A program made the position numbers and the translations under genes. Below the pieces are notes generated by a model. The model was not told where the DNA came from. It saw only the letters and a program-made list of their open reading frames with translations, and did not search any database. DNA of 64,000 nt from Corallococcus coralloides DSM 2259 (GTDB taxonomy: Bacteria > Myxococcota > Myxococcia > Myxococcales > Myxococcaceae): contig NC_017030.1 of assembly GCF_000255295.1 (NCBI RefSeq), positions 7,786,328-7,850,327 on the forward strand, given 5' to 3'. Shown piece after piece: positions 41,702-49,524 of the stretch. Every line of letters begins with the position of its first letter. Position 1 is the first letter of the stretch.

Positions 41702-43459
41702 TCAACCCAGGTCGAACAACAGGTCGGTCAGCTCGGCGTCCAGACGGGCCGCGGCACCCCGGTCGCCCTTCGCGCGGGCCTCGCGCAAGGCATTGCACAG
41801 GGATTCCAGCCGGGGACGCACATGTGCCGGCGCGGTCGCGATCCGTTCGGTCGCCGCGTTCAACAAGGCGTCCGCGTCGGCTTCCGGAGACGCGGGGGCG
41901 GGCACCGGCGTCGCTGGTACAGGGGCCGCGCCCCATTCGCGCGCCAGCCGCTCCTTCGCCTCCAGCCGCTGCTCCGGCCCCAGGCGCTGCGAGCGCTTGT
42001 CCACCACCAGCGTGGCCTCCTTGCCCGTGGAGACCACCCGTGTCGTCACGTCGAGGATGCCGTTGATGTCGTACGTGAACGTGACCGCGACCTTCTCCGT
42101 CCCCGCGCGTCCGGGCGGCACGCCCTCCACCGTGTACGCGTCCAGCAGCAGGTTGTCCTTCACCAGCCGCGCCTCGCCCTGGAACACGCGGATCTCCACC
42201 GCGCGCTGCCCGTCCGCCGTGGTGGCGAAGGTCTCCGTGCGCGACACCGGCACCGTCGTGTTGCGCGGAATGAGCGGCGAGAAGACCCCGCCCACCCGCT
42301 CGCGCCCCACTGACGCCTGCACCTCCACGCCCAGCGTGAAGGGACACACGTCGGTGATCATGATGCCGTGCGCGGCGCTCACCGCGCCCGTCTTCAGCCC
42401 CGCCTGCAACGCGGCGCCCAGCGCCACCGCCTCGTCCGGGTGCACGCCGTCGCGGGGCTCTCGCCCGAAGTATTCAGCGACCAGCCGGCGCACCAGCGGC
42501 ACGCGCGAGCTGCCACCCACCAGCACCACCTCCGCGATGGACTTCTTCGACAGCTTCGCGTCCTTCAGCGCGCTCTCCATCGGGTCGAGCGTCGAGCGCA
42601 CCAGGTCCGTGATCAGCGCGTCGAACCTCGCGCGCGTCACCTCCACCTCCAGCGACGCGGGCGTGCCACCCCGGCCCGGCGCGAGGAACGGCACGATGAC
42701 CGGCGTGGCCTCCACGGAGGTGAGCGCGATCTTCGCGGCCTCCGCCGCGGCCTTGAGCCGCACCTGCGCCGCCAGGTTCCCGGCCAGCGACACACCGTGG
42801 GCGCGCTCGAACTCCGCGCCCAGCCACGCGGCCAGCGCCTGGTCGAAGTCGCTGCCTCCCAGCTGGTTGTTGCCCGCGGAGGCCTTCACGTCCAGCACGC
42901 CCTGGAACATCTCCAGCACCGACACGTCGAACGTGCCGCCGCCCAGGTCGTACACCAGCACGTACTGCTCGGCGTCCAGGTGGTTCACGCCGTACGCGAG
43001 CGCCGCGGCGGTGGGCTCGTTGAGCAGCCGCTCCACCTTGAGCCCCGCCAGTTCCCCCGCGTCCTTGGTCGCCTGGCGCTGCGCATCGCTGAAGTAGGCG
43101 GGCACCGTGACCACGGCTTCCGACACCGTGCCGCCCAGCGCCCGCTCCGCGTCCTCGCGCAGCGCACGCAGGATGAGCGCGGAGATCTCCGTGGGGCTGT
43201 AGCGCCGGTCACCCAGCGTCACCGGCAGGTCGCGGCCCATGCGCCGCTTCACCTCCGCGATGGTGCGCTCCGGATGCACGAGCAGCTGCGCTCGCGCGGA
43301 CTCGCCCACGTGGAGACGGCCCTCCGCGTCCAGCCCCACCACCGACGGCGTGAGGCGCTGCCCCAACCGGTTGGTCAGGAGGTTGGGACGGCCCGCGCCG
43401 TCGAGCGCGGCCACCAGGGAGTGCGTGGTGCCTAGATCGATGCCAACGACGTGACTCAT
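41702..43459 (-). CDS. Hsp70/DnaK-family chaperone, short form (585 aa)
   Basis: An Hsp70 with complete ATPase signature motifs: VVGIDLGTTHSLVAA, VYDLGGGTFDVSVLE and VVLVGGSSRVPLVRRLV. The substrate-binding domain (about 370-500) reads ITDVCPFTLGVEVQ and RNTTVPVSR. The lid is shortened, and the C-terminus ends in a Pro/Ala linker and a helical tail without the EEVD-like or DnaK-type acidic end. At 585 residues it is shorter than DnaK (about 638), so it is a specialised Hsp70 rather than the housekeeping copy. Start ATG 43459 has no Shine-Dalgarno (CTCCTC precedes it), which hints at coupling from the upstream gene 44 bp away. Confidence 0.9.
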   Translation of the reverse strand: MSHVVGIDLGTTHSLVAALDGAGRPNLLTNRLGQRLTPSVVGLDAEGRLHVGESARAQLLVHPERTIAEVKRRMGRDLPVTLGDRRYSPTEISALILRALREDAERALGGTVSEAVVTVPAYFSDAQRQATKDAGELAGLKVERLLNEPTAAALAYGVNHLDAEQYVLVYDLGGGTFDVSVLEMFQGVLDVKASAGNNQLGGSDFDQALAAWLGAEFERAHGVSLAGNLAAQVRLKAAAEAAKIALTSVEATPVIVPFLAPGRGGTPASLEVEVTRARFDALITDLVRSTLDPMESALKDAKLSKKSIAEVVLVGGSSRVPLVRRLVAEYFGREPRDGVHPDEAVALGAALQAGLKTGAVSAAHGIMITDVCPFTLGVEVQASVGRERVGGVFSPLIPRNTTVPVSRTETFATTADGQRAVEIRVFQGEARLVKDNLLLDAYTVEGVPPGRAGTEKVAVTFTYDINGILDVTTRVVSTGKEATLVVDKRSQRLGPEQRLEAKERLAREWGAAPVPATPVPAPASPEADADALLNAATERIATAPAHVRPRLESLCNALREARAKGDRGAAARLDAELTDLLFDLG

Positions 43460-43503
43460 GCGAGGAGAACCCAAGGCCTTTCGGAAGGACCGCGAACGGC
43501 GGG

Positions 43504-44001
43504 CTAGGACTCCGGCGGCGTCCACGGCTGCGCGGGCGCGGCGGCGGTGGCGGGTTCCGGGGCGGCGTACAGGCGGCGCAGCTGCGCGATTCCCTCCAGG
43601 CTGATCCCCGCCTCCTGGGCGATCTCCAGCGCGCGCTCCGGCGACGCGTGGGTCACCCACTTCCACTTGTACGAAGCGATGAGGCCGCCAATGCAGGCCA
43701 GTCCGAGCAGGCCCAGGAGGATGGCATTCGCTGACTCGAGATTCGTGAAGGCCAGGAAACCGAAGAGCAGCGAGCCAAGCCCCGCGACGATGAACAGGAA
43801 GCGCGCCCACGCCACGAGCACGGACTTGCCGCTCATGGAGATGGCCTGCCCACGCCAGCCATTGCCCTCCTCGGCCACGACGAGCCAGCCCTCCAGCGGG
43901 ATGAGCGGCACGAAGTTGATGTGACCGAACTTCGTCGCCACGTAGCCCAGGCCAGGTATCTCATCGACCTTGCCGTAGAGCCTCGAACCAAACATGACCA
44001 T
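43504..44001 (-). CDS. Two-helix membrane protein heading the Hsp70 run (165 aa)
   Basis: ATG 44001 follows GAGGGGG with 6-nt spacing. The N-terminal part (MVMFGSRLYGKVDEIPGLGY, VATKFGHINFVPLIPLEGWL) is a short soluble domain, then two transmembrane helices (about 80-97 and 105-125), then a cytoplasmic helix-rich tail ending Pro/Ala-rich. No family name is certain. It is 44 bp upstream of the Hsp70 gene and probably its co-transcribed membrane partner. Confidence 0.72.
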   Translation of the reverse strand: MVMFGSRLYGKVDEIPGLGYVATKFGHINFVPLIPLEGWLVVAEEGNGWRGQAISMSGKSVLVAWARFLFIVAGLGSLLFGFLAFTNLESANAILLGLLGLACIGGLIASYKWKWVTHASPERALEIAQEAGISLEGIAQLRRLYAAPEPATAAAPAQPWTPPES

Positions 44002-44218
44002 GTGCGTCCCCCTCGAAACCGTCGCGCCGTGCCGCGAAGGCACCCGGGCGCGTGAGCGCGAATCCTGCGGCACCCGGGCGAACACGCGCAATCCCCCGCC
44101 CCGGGTAGGACAGTGGCTCATGACCCCGTGGGCCAGCGCCCTCCAGAACATACGGACCCGGAGGGAAGGACTGGCTCCATGACACCCCGAGTGCCGCTTC
44201 CCTCCGACGCCGCGTCCC

Positions 44219-45067
44219 TCAGGGCCGGTGCACGCAGCGGAACCCCACTCCCGTCAGTCCATTCTTTGGATAGGCGAGGCCCCGGTGGGCGGACCGGAAC
44301 AAGGATGGGATGTGGTTGAGCCAGGAGCCTCCCCGGTGGACGGGCTTCTCCGGCACGCCAGAGGCTTCAGAAGGCGCGTCCTCGCCCAGCCGCTCCTGAT
44401 AGCCGGTGGCGGTCCACTGCCACACGTTCCCGGCCATGTCGCAAAGCCCCCAGCCGTTGCATCGAGGCCCGGCGTGAACCACCGGGGCAGTGCCACCCAG
44501 GCAGCCTCGCGACCCGCACGACACCGAGCCGACCACCTGCTCCGCTTCGAACGACTCACCCCACCAGAAGGCGGAGGTCGTCGAGGCACGCACGGCGTAT
44601 TCCCACTCCGCCTCCGTGGGCAGTTCACCTCCGATGACCTCGCAATAGGCCCGCGCGGCGCGCCAGTCCACGCAGTTCACGGGATGATCCGTGCGCTCGG
44701 AGTCCAGGTTGCAGCGACCGAGCCATTCCGCCGGCGTCTCCGCGTCGGTCCACCAGCGCGCCTGCGGCTCCTTCGCGCGCACCTGCTCACGCCGCGCCGC
44801 GAAGGCCCGCGCCGTCACGGGCGTGACGTCCATCTGGAAGCGCTCGAACGCGAGTTCCGTCCGGGGCCCTTCATCCACATCCCGTCCCAGCTCTCCCGCC
44901 GGTGAGCCCATCTCGAAGCGCCCGGCCGGCAGCCACACCGACTCAGGCGGAGGCACGGGCTCCACTCGGGCAACGCGCGGAGCCGTCCCCTCCTTCGCGG
45001 TGCCACAGCCCGCCATGAACACGAGGAGGGCGACGCCCGAACGAACCCGGAAGGAAGCCGAAATCAT
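44219..45067 (-). CDS. SUMF1/FGE-fold lipoprotein lacking catalytic cysteines (282 aa)
   Basis: A lipoprotein (lipobox MAGC, Cys21) whose body is a formylglycine-generating-enzyme sulfatase-modifying fold: FEMGSPAGELGRDVDEGP, HPVNCVDWRAARAYCE, LPTEAEWEYAVR, DMAGNVWQWTA, RGGSWLNHIPSLFRSAHRG and the terminal GFRCVHRP. The Cys pair that binds copper in true FGE lies in the RGGSW block; here those positions are Asn and Leu, so oxidase activity is unlikely. Four other cysteines may form disulfides. The ATG overlaps the upstream stop (ATGA), making it the last gene of the Thg1 operon, an odd place for an exported protein. Confidence 0.82.
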   Translation of the reverse strand: MISASFRVRSGVALLVFMAGCGTAKEGTAPRVARVEPVPPPESVWLPAGRFEMGSPAGELGRDVDEGPRTELAFERFQMDVTPVTARAFAARREQVRAKEPQARWWTDAETPAEWLGRCNLDSERTDHPVNCVDWRAARAYCEVIGGELPTEAEWEYAVRASTTSAFWWGESFEAEQVVGSVSCGSRGCLGGTAPVVHAGPRCNGWGLCDMAGNVWQWTATGYQERLGEDAPSEASGVPEKPVHRGGSWLNHIPSLFRSAHRGLAYPKNGLTGVGFRCVHRP

Positions 45068-45540
45068 CGGCGGGCATCTTCGAACGTCACGGCCGGGAAC
45101 TCCAACAGGACGTCACACCCTTCCAGCTCAGGCTGCTCCGTGGCGAAGACCCGCGCCCGGACGAAGCGGTAGTCCTGCGGGTCGTCCTGGTTCGCCCAGT
45201 CGAAGAAGCCCAGGAAACGGAGGTCCAACGCACCCGGGCTCAAGCGCCCCTGCTGCCACTGCACCTCCCGGACCTTCGGCGTGGGCGTCTTCGCGTGGAA
45301 CACCTCCAGGTGTCCCACGGGCGGAAAGCAGGGACGGACCCGGATGGCCTCCATGAGCGCGAAGGACTCCGTCGCGGAGAGGTTCATCCCGGCCTGGACC
45401 AGCACGAGCCCCTGGAACAACGCGTGCTCCACGTCGATGAACTCGTGCCAGCCCTCCGGCAGCGGCTGGAAGTACGTGTTCCAGACGTGCCGGGCGCATT
45501 CCCGGTACTGACGCATCAGGCGGTCCAGGTCCACGCTCAT
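45064..45540 (-). CDS. Hypothetical protein of the Thg1 operon (158 aa)
   Basis: No family is recognised. The protein (MSVDLDRLMRQYRECARHVW ...) has an N-terminal helix, a Trp/Phe-rich core (FQPLPEGWHEFIDVEHALFQ, LGFFDWANQDDPQDY) and a C-terminal strand pair ending LLEFPAVTFEDARR. It looks soluble. Both ends overlap their neighbours by four bases (ATGA at 45537-45540 and 45064-45067), so it is translated together with the Thg1-like protein and the SUMF1-fold lipoprotein. Confidence 0.75.
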   Translation of the reverse strand: MSVDLDRLMRQYRECARHVWNTYFQPLPEGWHEFIDVEHALFQGLVLVQAGMNLSATESFALMEAIRVRPCFPPVGHLEVFHAKTPTPKVREVQWQQGRLSPGALDLRFLGFFDWANQDDPQDYRFVRARVFATEQPELEGCDVLLEFPAVTFEDARR

Positions 45541-46304
45541 CGCGCCACGCCCTCCAGCAACGACAGGATGAAGGCGTCGTACGCATCCTTCATCGGCAGC
45601 TCGTAGTCCACCTTGAGGCGGCGGCGCTCCGCGAGGACCGTCTCCCCCGTCCTCGGGTCGCGGGCCTCCTTCGCGTACGTCTCCCGGTAGAGCCCCGTCC
45701 CGCGCTTCTGCCAGTTCGGCACGTCGTTGAAGTTCACGCCCCGCTGGAAGAGCAGCTCGTTCTTCTCCGCCACCGACAGGCGCGTGAGCATGGCCGTGGC
45801 CTCCGCCACGTTCTTCCCTTCGCGGCGCAGGCTCCAGTAGCAGTGCGCGTTCAGCGCGTTCCGGACCGCGTCCTCGCTGCGCCAGCGGAAGTAGTCGCGC
45901 ACGAGCCCCGCGTTCGGCAGCTCGCAGATGCGGCAGTCGAACGTGCCCAGGTCCCCCAGGAGCAGCGAGAACTTCGCGCTCGCCTCCCCCGCGAGGACGG
46001 AGTTGAGCTTGCGCGTCTTGCGCCCGAAGGTGTCCTCGTCCGGGTGGAAGAGCAGCGAGATTTCGTCGCTCTGCGTGTAGCCGTAGACGACCCGGAAGCC
46101 GCTCTCCATCAGGTGCCCGGTCGTCGCGACCATCAGGTCCCGGAAGCGCACGTCGAAGGGGCTCTCGAAGGCGTGCACCTCCTTCGTGAGCCGCGTGAAG
46201 CCGCGCCCATCGATGCGCGCCACCATGAACACGCCGGGCAGCACGCACAGGTCGTGCGCGGTCTCGAACACACGCATCTTCTCGTCCAGCTCATCGAACT
46301 TCAC
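45537..46304 (-). CDS. Thg1-like 3'-5' nucleotidyltransferase (tRNA 5'-end repair)
   Basis: A 255-residue Thg1/TLP family protein starting at GTG 46304. The palm-like catalytic core has ARIDGRGFTRLT (Asp32) and YTQSDEISLL (Asp80-Glu81), the metal-binding acids, and later FGRKTRKLNSVLAGEASAKF, typical of the family. Bacterial Thg1-like proteins add nucleotides in the 3'-5' direction to truncated tRNA 5' ends in a template-dependent way; a Myxococcus homologue has been studied biochemically. The start overlaps the upstream P-loop kinase by 14 bp. The kinase could supply or activate 5' ends for this polymerase. Confidence 0.92.
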   Translation of the reverse strand: MKFDELDEKMRVFETAHDLCVLPGVFMVARIDGRGFTRLTKEVHAFESPFDVRFRDLMVATTGHLMESGFRVVYGYTQSDEISLLFHPDEDTFGRKTRKLNSVLAGEASAKFSLLLGDLGTFDCRICELPNAGLVRDYFRWRSEDAVRNALNAHCYWSLRREGKNVAEATAMLTRLSVAEKNELLFQRGVNFNDVPNWQKRGTGLYRETYAKEARDPRTGETVLAERRRLKVDYELPMKDAYDAFILSLLEGVAR

Positions 46305-46740
46305 GTTGCCACTCCTCCACGGTGAAACCGTCCGGCCCCAGCCGGACGAAGAAGAGCGCGTCGAAGCCCTCCTCGGGACCGGGGACCTGCAATCGCTTGT
46401 ACGTTCCGAGCACGCCCACCAGCGGCACGCGCTGCTCCGCCGGGCGCTGATCATTCCGCAGCAGCGCGTCCGCGACCTTCGACTGGAAGTAGAGCCCCAC
46501 CACGCGGAAGCCGAACTGCTTCGCGGCCGCGATGTAGCGGGAGCGCTCCGCCACCGTGGGGTTGGTGTTGTCCACCACGAAGGGCTGCTTCGCTTCCAGG
46601 CACGCGCGCAGCAGCACCTTCTCCCGGTGCCGCGTCTTGAGCATGTCCAGGCTCAGGCGGACGTGCGTGGTGAAGAAGCGCTCCCGGTAGAAGCTGCTCT
46701 TCCCCGCTCCCTGGATGCCCGTGAAGATGACCGCTTCCAT
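46291..46740 (-). CDS. P-loop polynucleotide-kinase-like protein (149 aa)
   Basis: A small P-loop protein with Walker A TGIQGAGKSSFYRERF (residues 7-22) and the middle segment FVVDNTNPTVAERSRYI, the pattern of the kinase domain of T4 Pnkp-like and related AAA/zeta-like kinases. At 149 residues there is room for one kinase domain only. A 5'-OH RNA kinase fits the context, since the next gene is a 3'-5' tRNA polymerase that needs a 5'-phosphate or triphosphate. It is the first gene of the operon, divergent from rnpB with 172 bp between. Confidence 0.82.
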   Translation of the reverse strand: MEAVIFTGIQGAGKSSFYRERFFTTHVRLSLDMLKTRHREKVLLRACLEAKQPFVVDNTNPTVAERSRYIAAAKQFGFRVVGLYFQSKVADALLRNDQRPAEQRVPLVGVLGTYKRLQVPGPEEGFDALFFVRLGPDGFTVEEWQREVR

Positions 46741-46874
46741 GCCGCCCCTCCCTTCCGCGAAGGCCGCTCGCGGGACTTCGGGACGCTCAGGCGCGGGGAA
46801 ACCCGACAGGCCCCCGGACGCCTACCCGCCGGGGTGCACCAAGGCGGACGCACGACAGCGCCCCATCCAGAAGG

Positions 46875-46901
46875 TGGACCCGCCCGGGCTGGCTGTTGTA
46901 T
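46875..46901 (+). promoter_or_regulatory. Weak sigma-70-like promoter of rnpB
   Basis: TGGACC at 46875-46880 and TTGTAT at 46896-46901 are 15 bp apart. Spacing and both hexamers are poor, but the -10-like box is placed 7-12 bp before the expected 5' end of the RNase P RNA. Tentative. Confidence 0.3.
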
Positions 46902-46912
46902 CCCCCGGAGTG

Positions 46913-47306
<394 letters not shown>

Positions 47307-47312
47307 TTTTTT
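47307..47312 (+). terminator. T6 run after rnpB P1 stem
   Basis: Six T residues directly follow the 3' strand of helix P1. The convergent lipoprotein gene stops at 47318, so termination here keeps the two transcripts apart. Confidence 0.6.
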
Positions 47313-47317
47313 CCCTG

Positions 47318-47881
47318 TTATTTGGCCACGGGGACCTGCGCCAGCAGCAGGCGCCCCCGGCCGTCGTTGCGCACCGCCTCCGGGTTGGTGATGGGCAGAC
47401 GGCTGTCGTTGCGCGGCTCCCAGAGCCCCATCCACACGTTGACCGCGCGCGGCGACGCGCCCTGCGGCAGGGCGATGACGAACTCGTCCTTCACCGTCTC
47501 CCCCACCTTCCACTGCGTCGTGGGGTACAGGCCGCCCGCGGGCTTGTGGTCCACGTTGATGCGCTCCATGCGCCCGTCCGCGTCCTCCACGTGCACGAAG
47601 ATGAGGTAGTCCTCTTCAATCGGCTGGAGCACCTTGAAGAAGACGGTGACGCGCGCCTGGTCCCCCGCGGGGATGCGGCCCGGCTGCACGGACGCGCCCA
47701 CCACCTCCACCTTGCCGCCCAGGTTGGCGCTGCTGCGGATGGACAGCGGGGGCACCTGGGTGACGGTGGCCGCGCGGCGCTCCTGGTCGCTGGCCCCGCC
47801 GGGGGCCTCCACGATGCAGGCGCTGGAAGTCCCCAAGAGGACGGAGGCGGACAACAGGACGTTCAGGGGCGGAAGGCGCAT
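47318..47881 (-). CDS. Lipoprotein of unknown function (187 aa)
   Basis: ATG 47881 opens MRLPPLNVLLSASVLLGTSSAC, a type II signal peptide with lipobox SSAC. The mature part has LSIRSSANLGGKVEVVGASV, DQARVTVFFKVLQPIEEDYL and NVDHKPAGGLYPTTQWKVGE, an Ig-like beta-sandwich pattern seen in many envelope proteins with a glycosyl/DUF4832-like tail; no specific family is asserted. It is divergent from ftsY with 68 bp between, convergent with rnpB. Confidence 0.7.
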   Translation of the reverse strand: MRLPPLNVLLSASVLLGTSSACIVEAPGGASDQERRAATVTQVPPLSIRSSANLGGKVEVVGASVQPGRIPAGDQARVTVFFKVLQPIEEDYLIFVHVEDADGRMERINVDHKPAGGLYPTTQWKVGETVKDEFVIALPQGASPRAVNVWMGLWEPRNDSRLPITNPEAVRNDGRGRLLLAQVPVAK

Positions 47882-47949
47882 GACGGAGGGCCGTTCTACC
47901 CGGCCACGGGCGCTGCATCCAACTGCGTGTTGGTGTATGCGGAGCGGCG

Positions 47950-49506
47950 ATGAAGACCCCGAACCCCCTCGACGCACTCCTGGCGCAGGTGCCCCCCGCC
48001 CCCTCCCCCGCCCCTACCCCCGGCGGCGGGACGACGCAGCCGGGCACGGGCACCCCGCCGGACACCGGACTCACCGGCGGCGAAGTGGTGGGCATTGGCG
48101 GCGCGGCCCTCTTCGTCGTCCTGGCGCTCGTCGCGGCGCGCAAGCTCTTCGGCAAGAAGCGCGTGCCGGAAGCCCCCAAGAAGCCGGAGGCGGAGGCGCC
48201 CCAGCTGCCCGCGGAGCGCCCCGAACTGCGCGTGGAGCTGCCGCCCAACGAGGCGGAGCTCGCCCGGCGACGGGACCTGGATGACGCCCACGCGCGCATG
48301 GACGAGCTGCGCCGTGAGCGCGAGACGGCCTCGTTCGCCGCCCACGCCGCGAAGGACCCGGCGGAGAAGGCCCGGCTGGAGGAGCAGGTCCGCGCCCTCA
48401 AGGAGCGCGAGGAGGAGGCCAAGCGCGTCGAGTACCGCGCCAAGAAGGCGCTCGACGACGAGACGCGCGAGCGCCGCAAGCGGGAGCAGGTGGAAGCGGT
48501 GCGCCTGCGCGAGGAGGCCATCGCCCAGGAGGCCGCCCAGGCGGAGGCCGCCCGTCAGGCCGAGGCCGCCGCGGCGCGCGCCAAGGTGGAGGCGGAGGGC
48601 GGCCGCACGCTGGCGCAGGGGCTGGACCGCACGAAGAACCAGGGCTTCATGGCGCGGCTCAACGGCCTGTTCGGCGGCCAGCGCACCATGGACGAGTCCG
48701 TCCTGTCGGAGCTGGAGGAGATCCTCTTCACCGCCGACATCGGCGTGCGCACCGCGGACCACCTGGTGGAGGTGGCGCGCGACAAGCTCAAGCGCGCGGA
48801 GCTGAAGGACCCGGAGCGCATCAAGGGCGCCATCCGCGACGAGGTGGCGCGCATGGTGGACCTGCCCGTGCCGCGTTCGCTGGAGGGCGGTGGCCCGCCG
48901 CACGTGGTGATGGTGGTGGGCGTCAACGGCGCCGGGAAGACGACGACCATCGGCAAGCTGGCCGCGCAGCTCACCGGCCAGGGCAAGAAGGTGGTGCTCG
49001 CCGCGGGTGACACCTTCCGCGCCGCCGCCACGGAGCAGCTGGACGTGTGGGCCAGCCGCGCCGGCGCCCAGCTGGTGACGGGTCCGGAGAACGGCGACCC
49101 GAGCGCCGTCATCTTCGAGGCGGTGAAGAAGGCGAAGGACGAAGGCGCGGACGTCATCATCGCGGACACCGCGGGCCGGCTGCACACCAAGGCCCCGCTC
49201 ATGGAGGAGCTCAAGAAGGTCAAGCGCGTGATGGACAAGGCGCTGCCCGGCGCGCCCCATGAGGTGCTGCTCGTGCTGGACTCCACCAACGGGCAGAACG
49301 CCATCCAGCAGGCCAAGCAGTTCCACGAGGCCGTGGGCGTCAGCGCCATCGCGCTCACCAAGCTGGACGGCACCGCCAAGGGCGGCGTCATCATCGGCAT
49401 CTGCGACGAGTTGAAGCTGCCCGTGGTCTGGGTGGGCGTGGGCGAGAAGATCGCCGACCTGCGCCGCTTCGAGCCGCGCGAGTTCGTGCAGGCGCTGTTC
49501 GACTGA
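47950..49506 (+). CDS. ftsY: Signal recognition particle receptor FtsY
   Basis: The 518-residue SRP receptor GTPase. The NG domain (about residues 225-518) has G1 GVNGAGKTTTIGKLAAQ, DTFRAAATEQL, DTAGRLH, the TKLDGTAKGG G4 block and the closing GVGEKIADLRRFEP. Unlike E. coli FtsY, the N-terminal A region contains a genuine transmembrane helix (44-64, VVGIGGAALFVVLALVAA) behind a Pro/Gly/Thr-rich segment, followed by a long charged coiled coil (about 85-215). It therefore should be an integral inner-membrane protein. It is transcribed alone, with a hairpin just past the stop. Confidence 0.95.
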   Translation: MKTPNPLDALLAQVPPAPSPAPTPGGGTTQPGTGTPPDTGLTGGEVVGIGGAALFVVLALVAARKLFGKKRVPEAPKKPEAEAPQLPAERPELRVELPPNEAELARRRDLDDAHARMDELRRERETASFAAHAAKDPAEKARLEEQVRALKEREEEAKRVEYRAKKALDDETRERRKREQVEAVRLREEAIAQEAAQAEAARQAEAAAARAKVEAEGGRTLAQGLDRTKNQGFMARLNGLFGGQRTMDESVLSELEEILFTADIGVRTADHLVEVARDKLKRAELKDPERIKGAIRDEVARMVDLPVPRSLEGGGPPHVVMVVGVNGAGKTTTIGKLAAQLTGQGKKVVLAAGDTFRAAATEQLDVWASRAGAQLVTGPENGDPSAVIFEAVKKAKDEGADVIIADTAGRLHTKAPLMEELKKVKRVMDKALPGAPHEVLLVLDSTNGQNAIQQAKQFHEAVGVSAIALTKLDGTAKGGVIIGICDELKLPVVWVGVGEKIADLRRFEPREFVQALFD

Positions 49507-49524
49507 AGCGGCCCTGCCCCGGCC

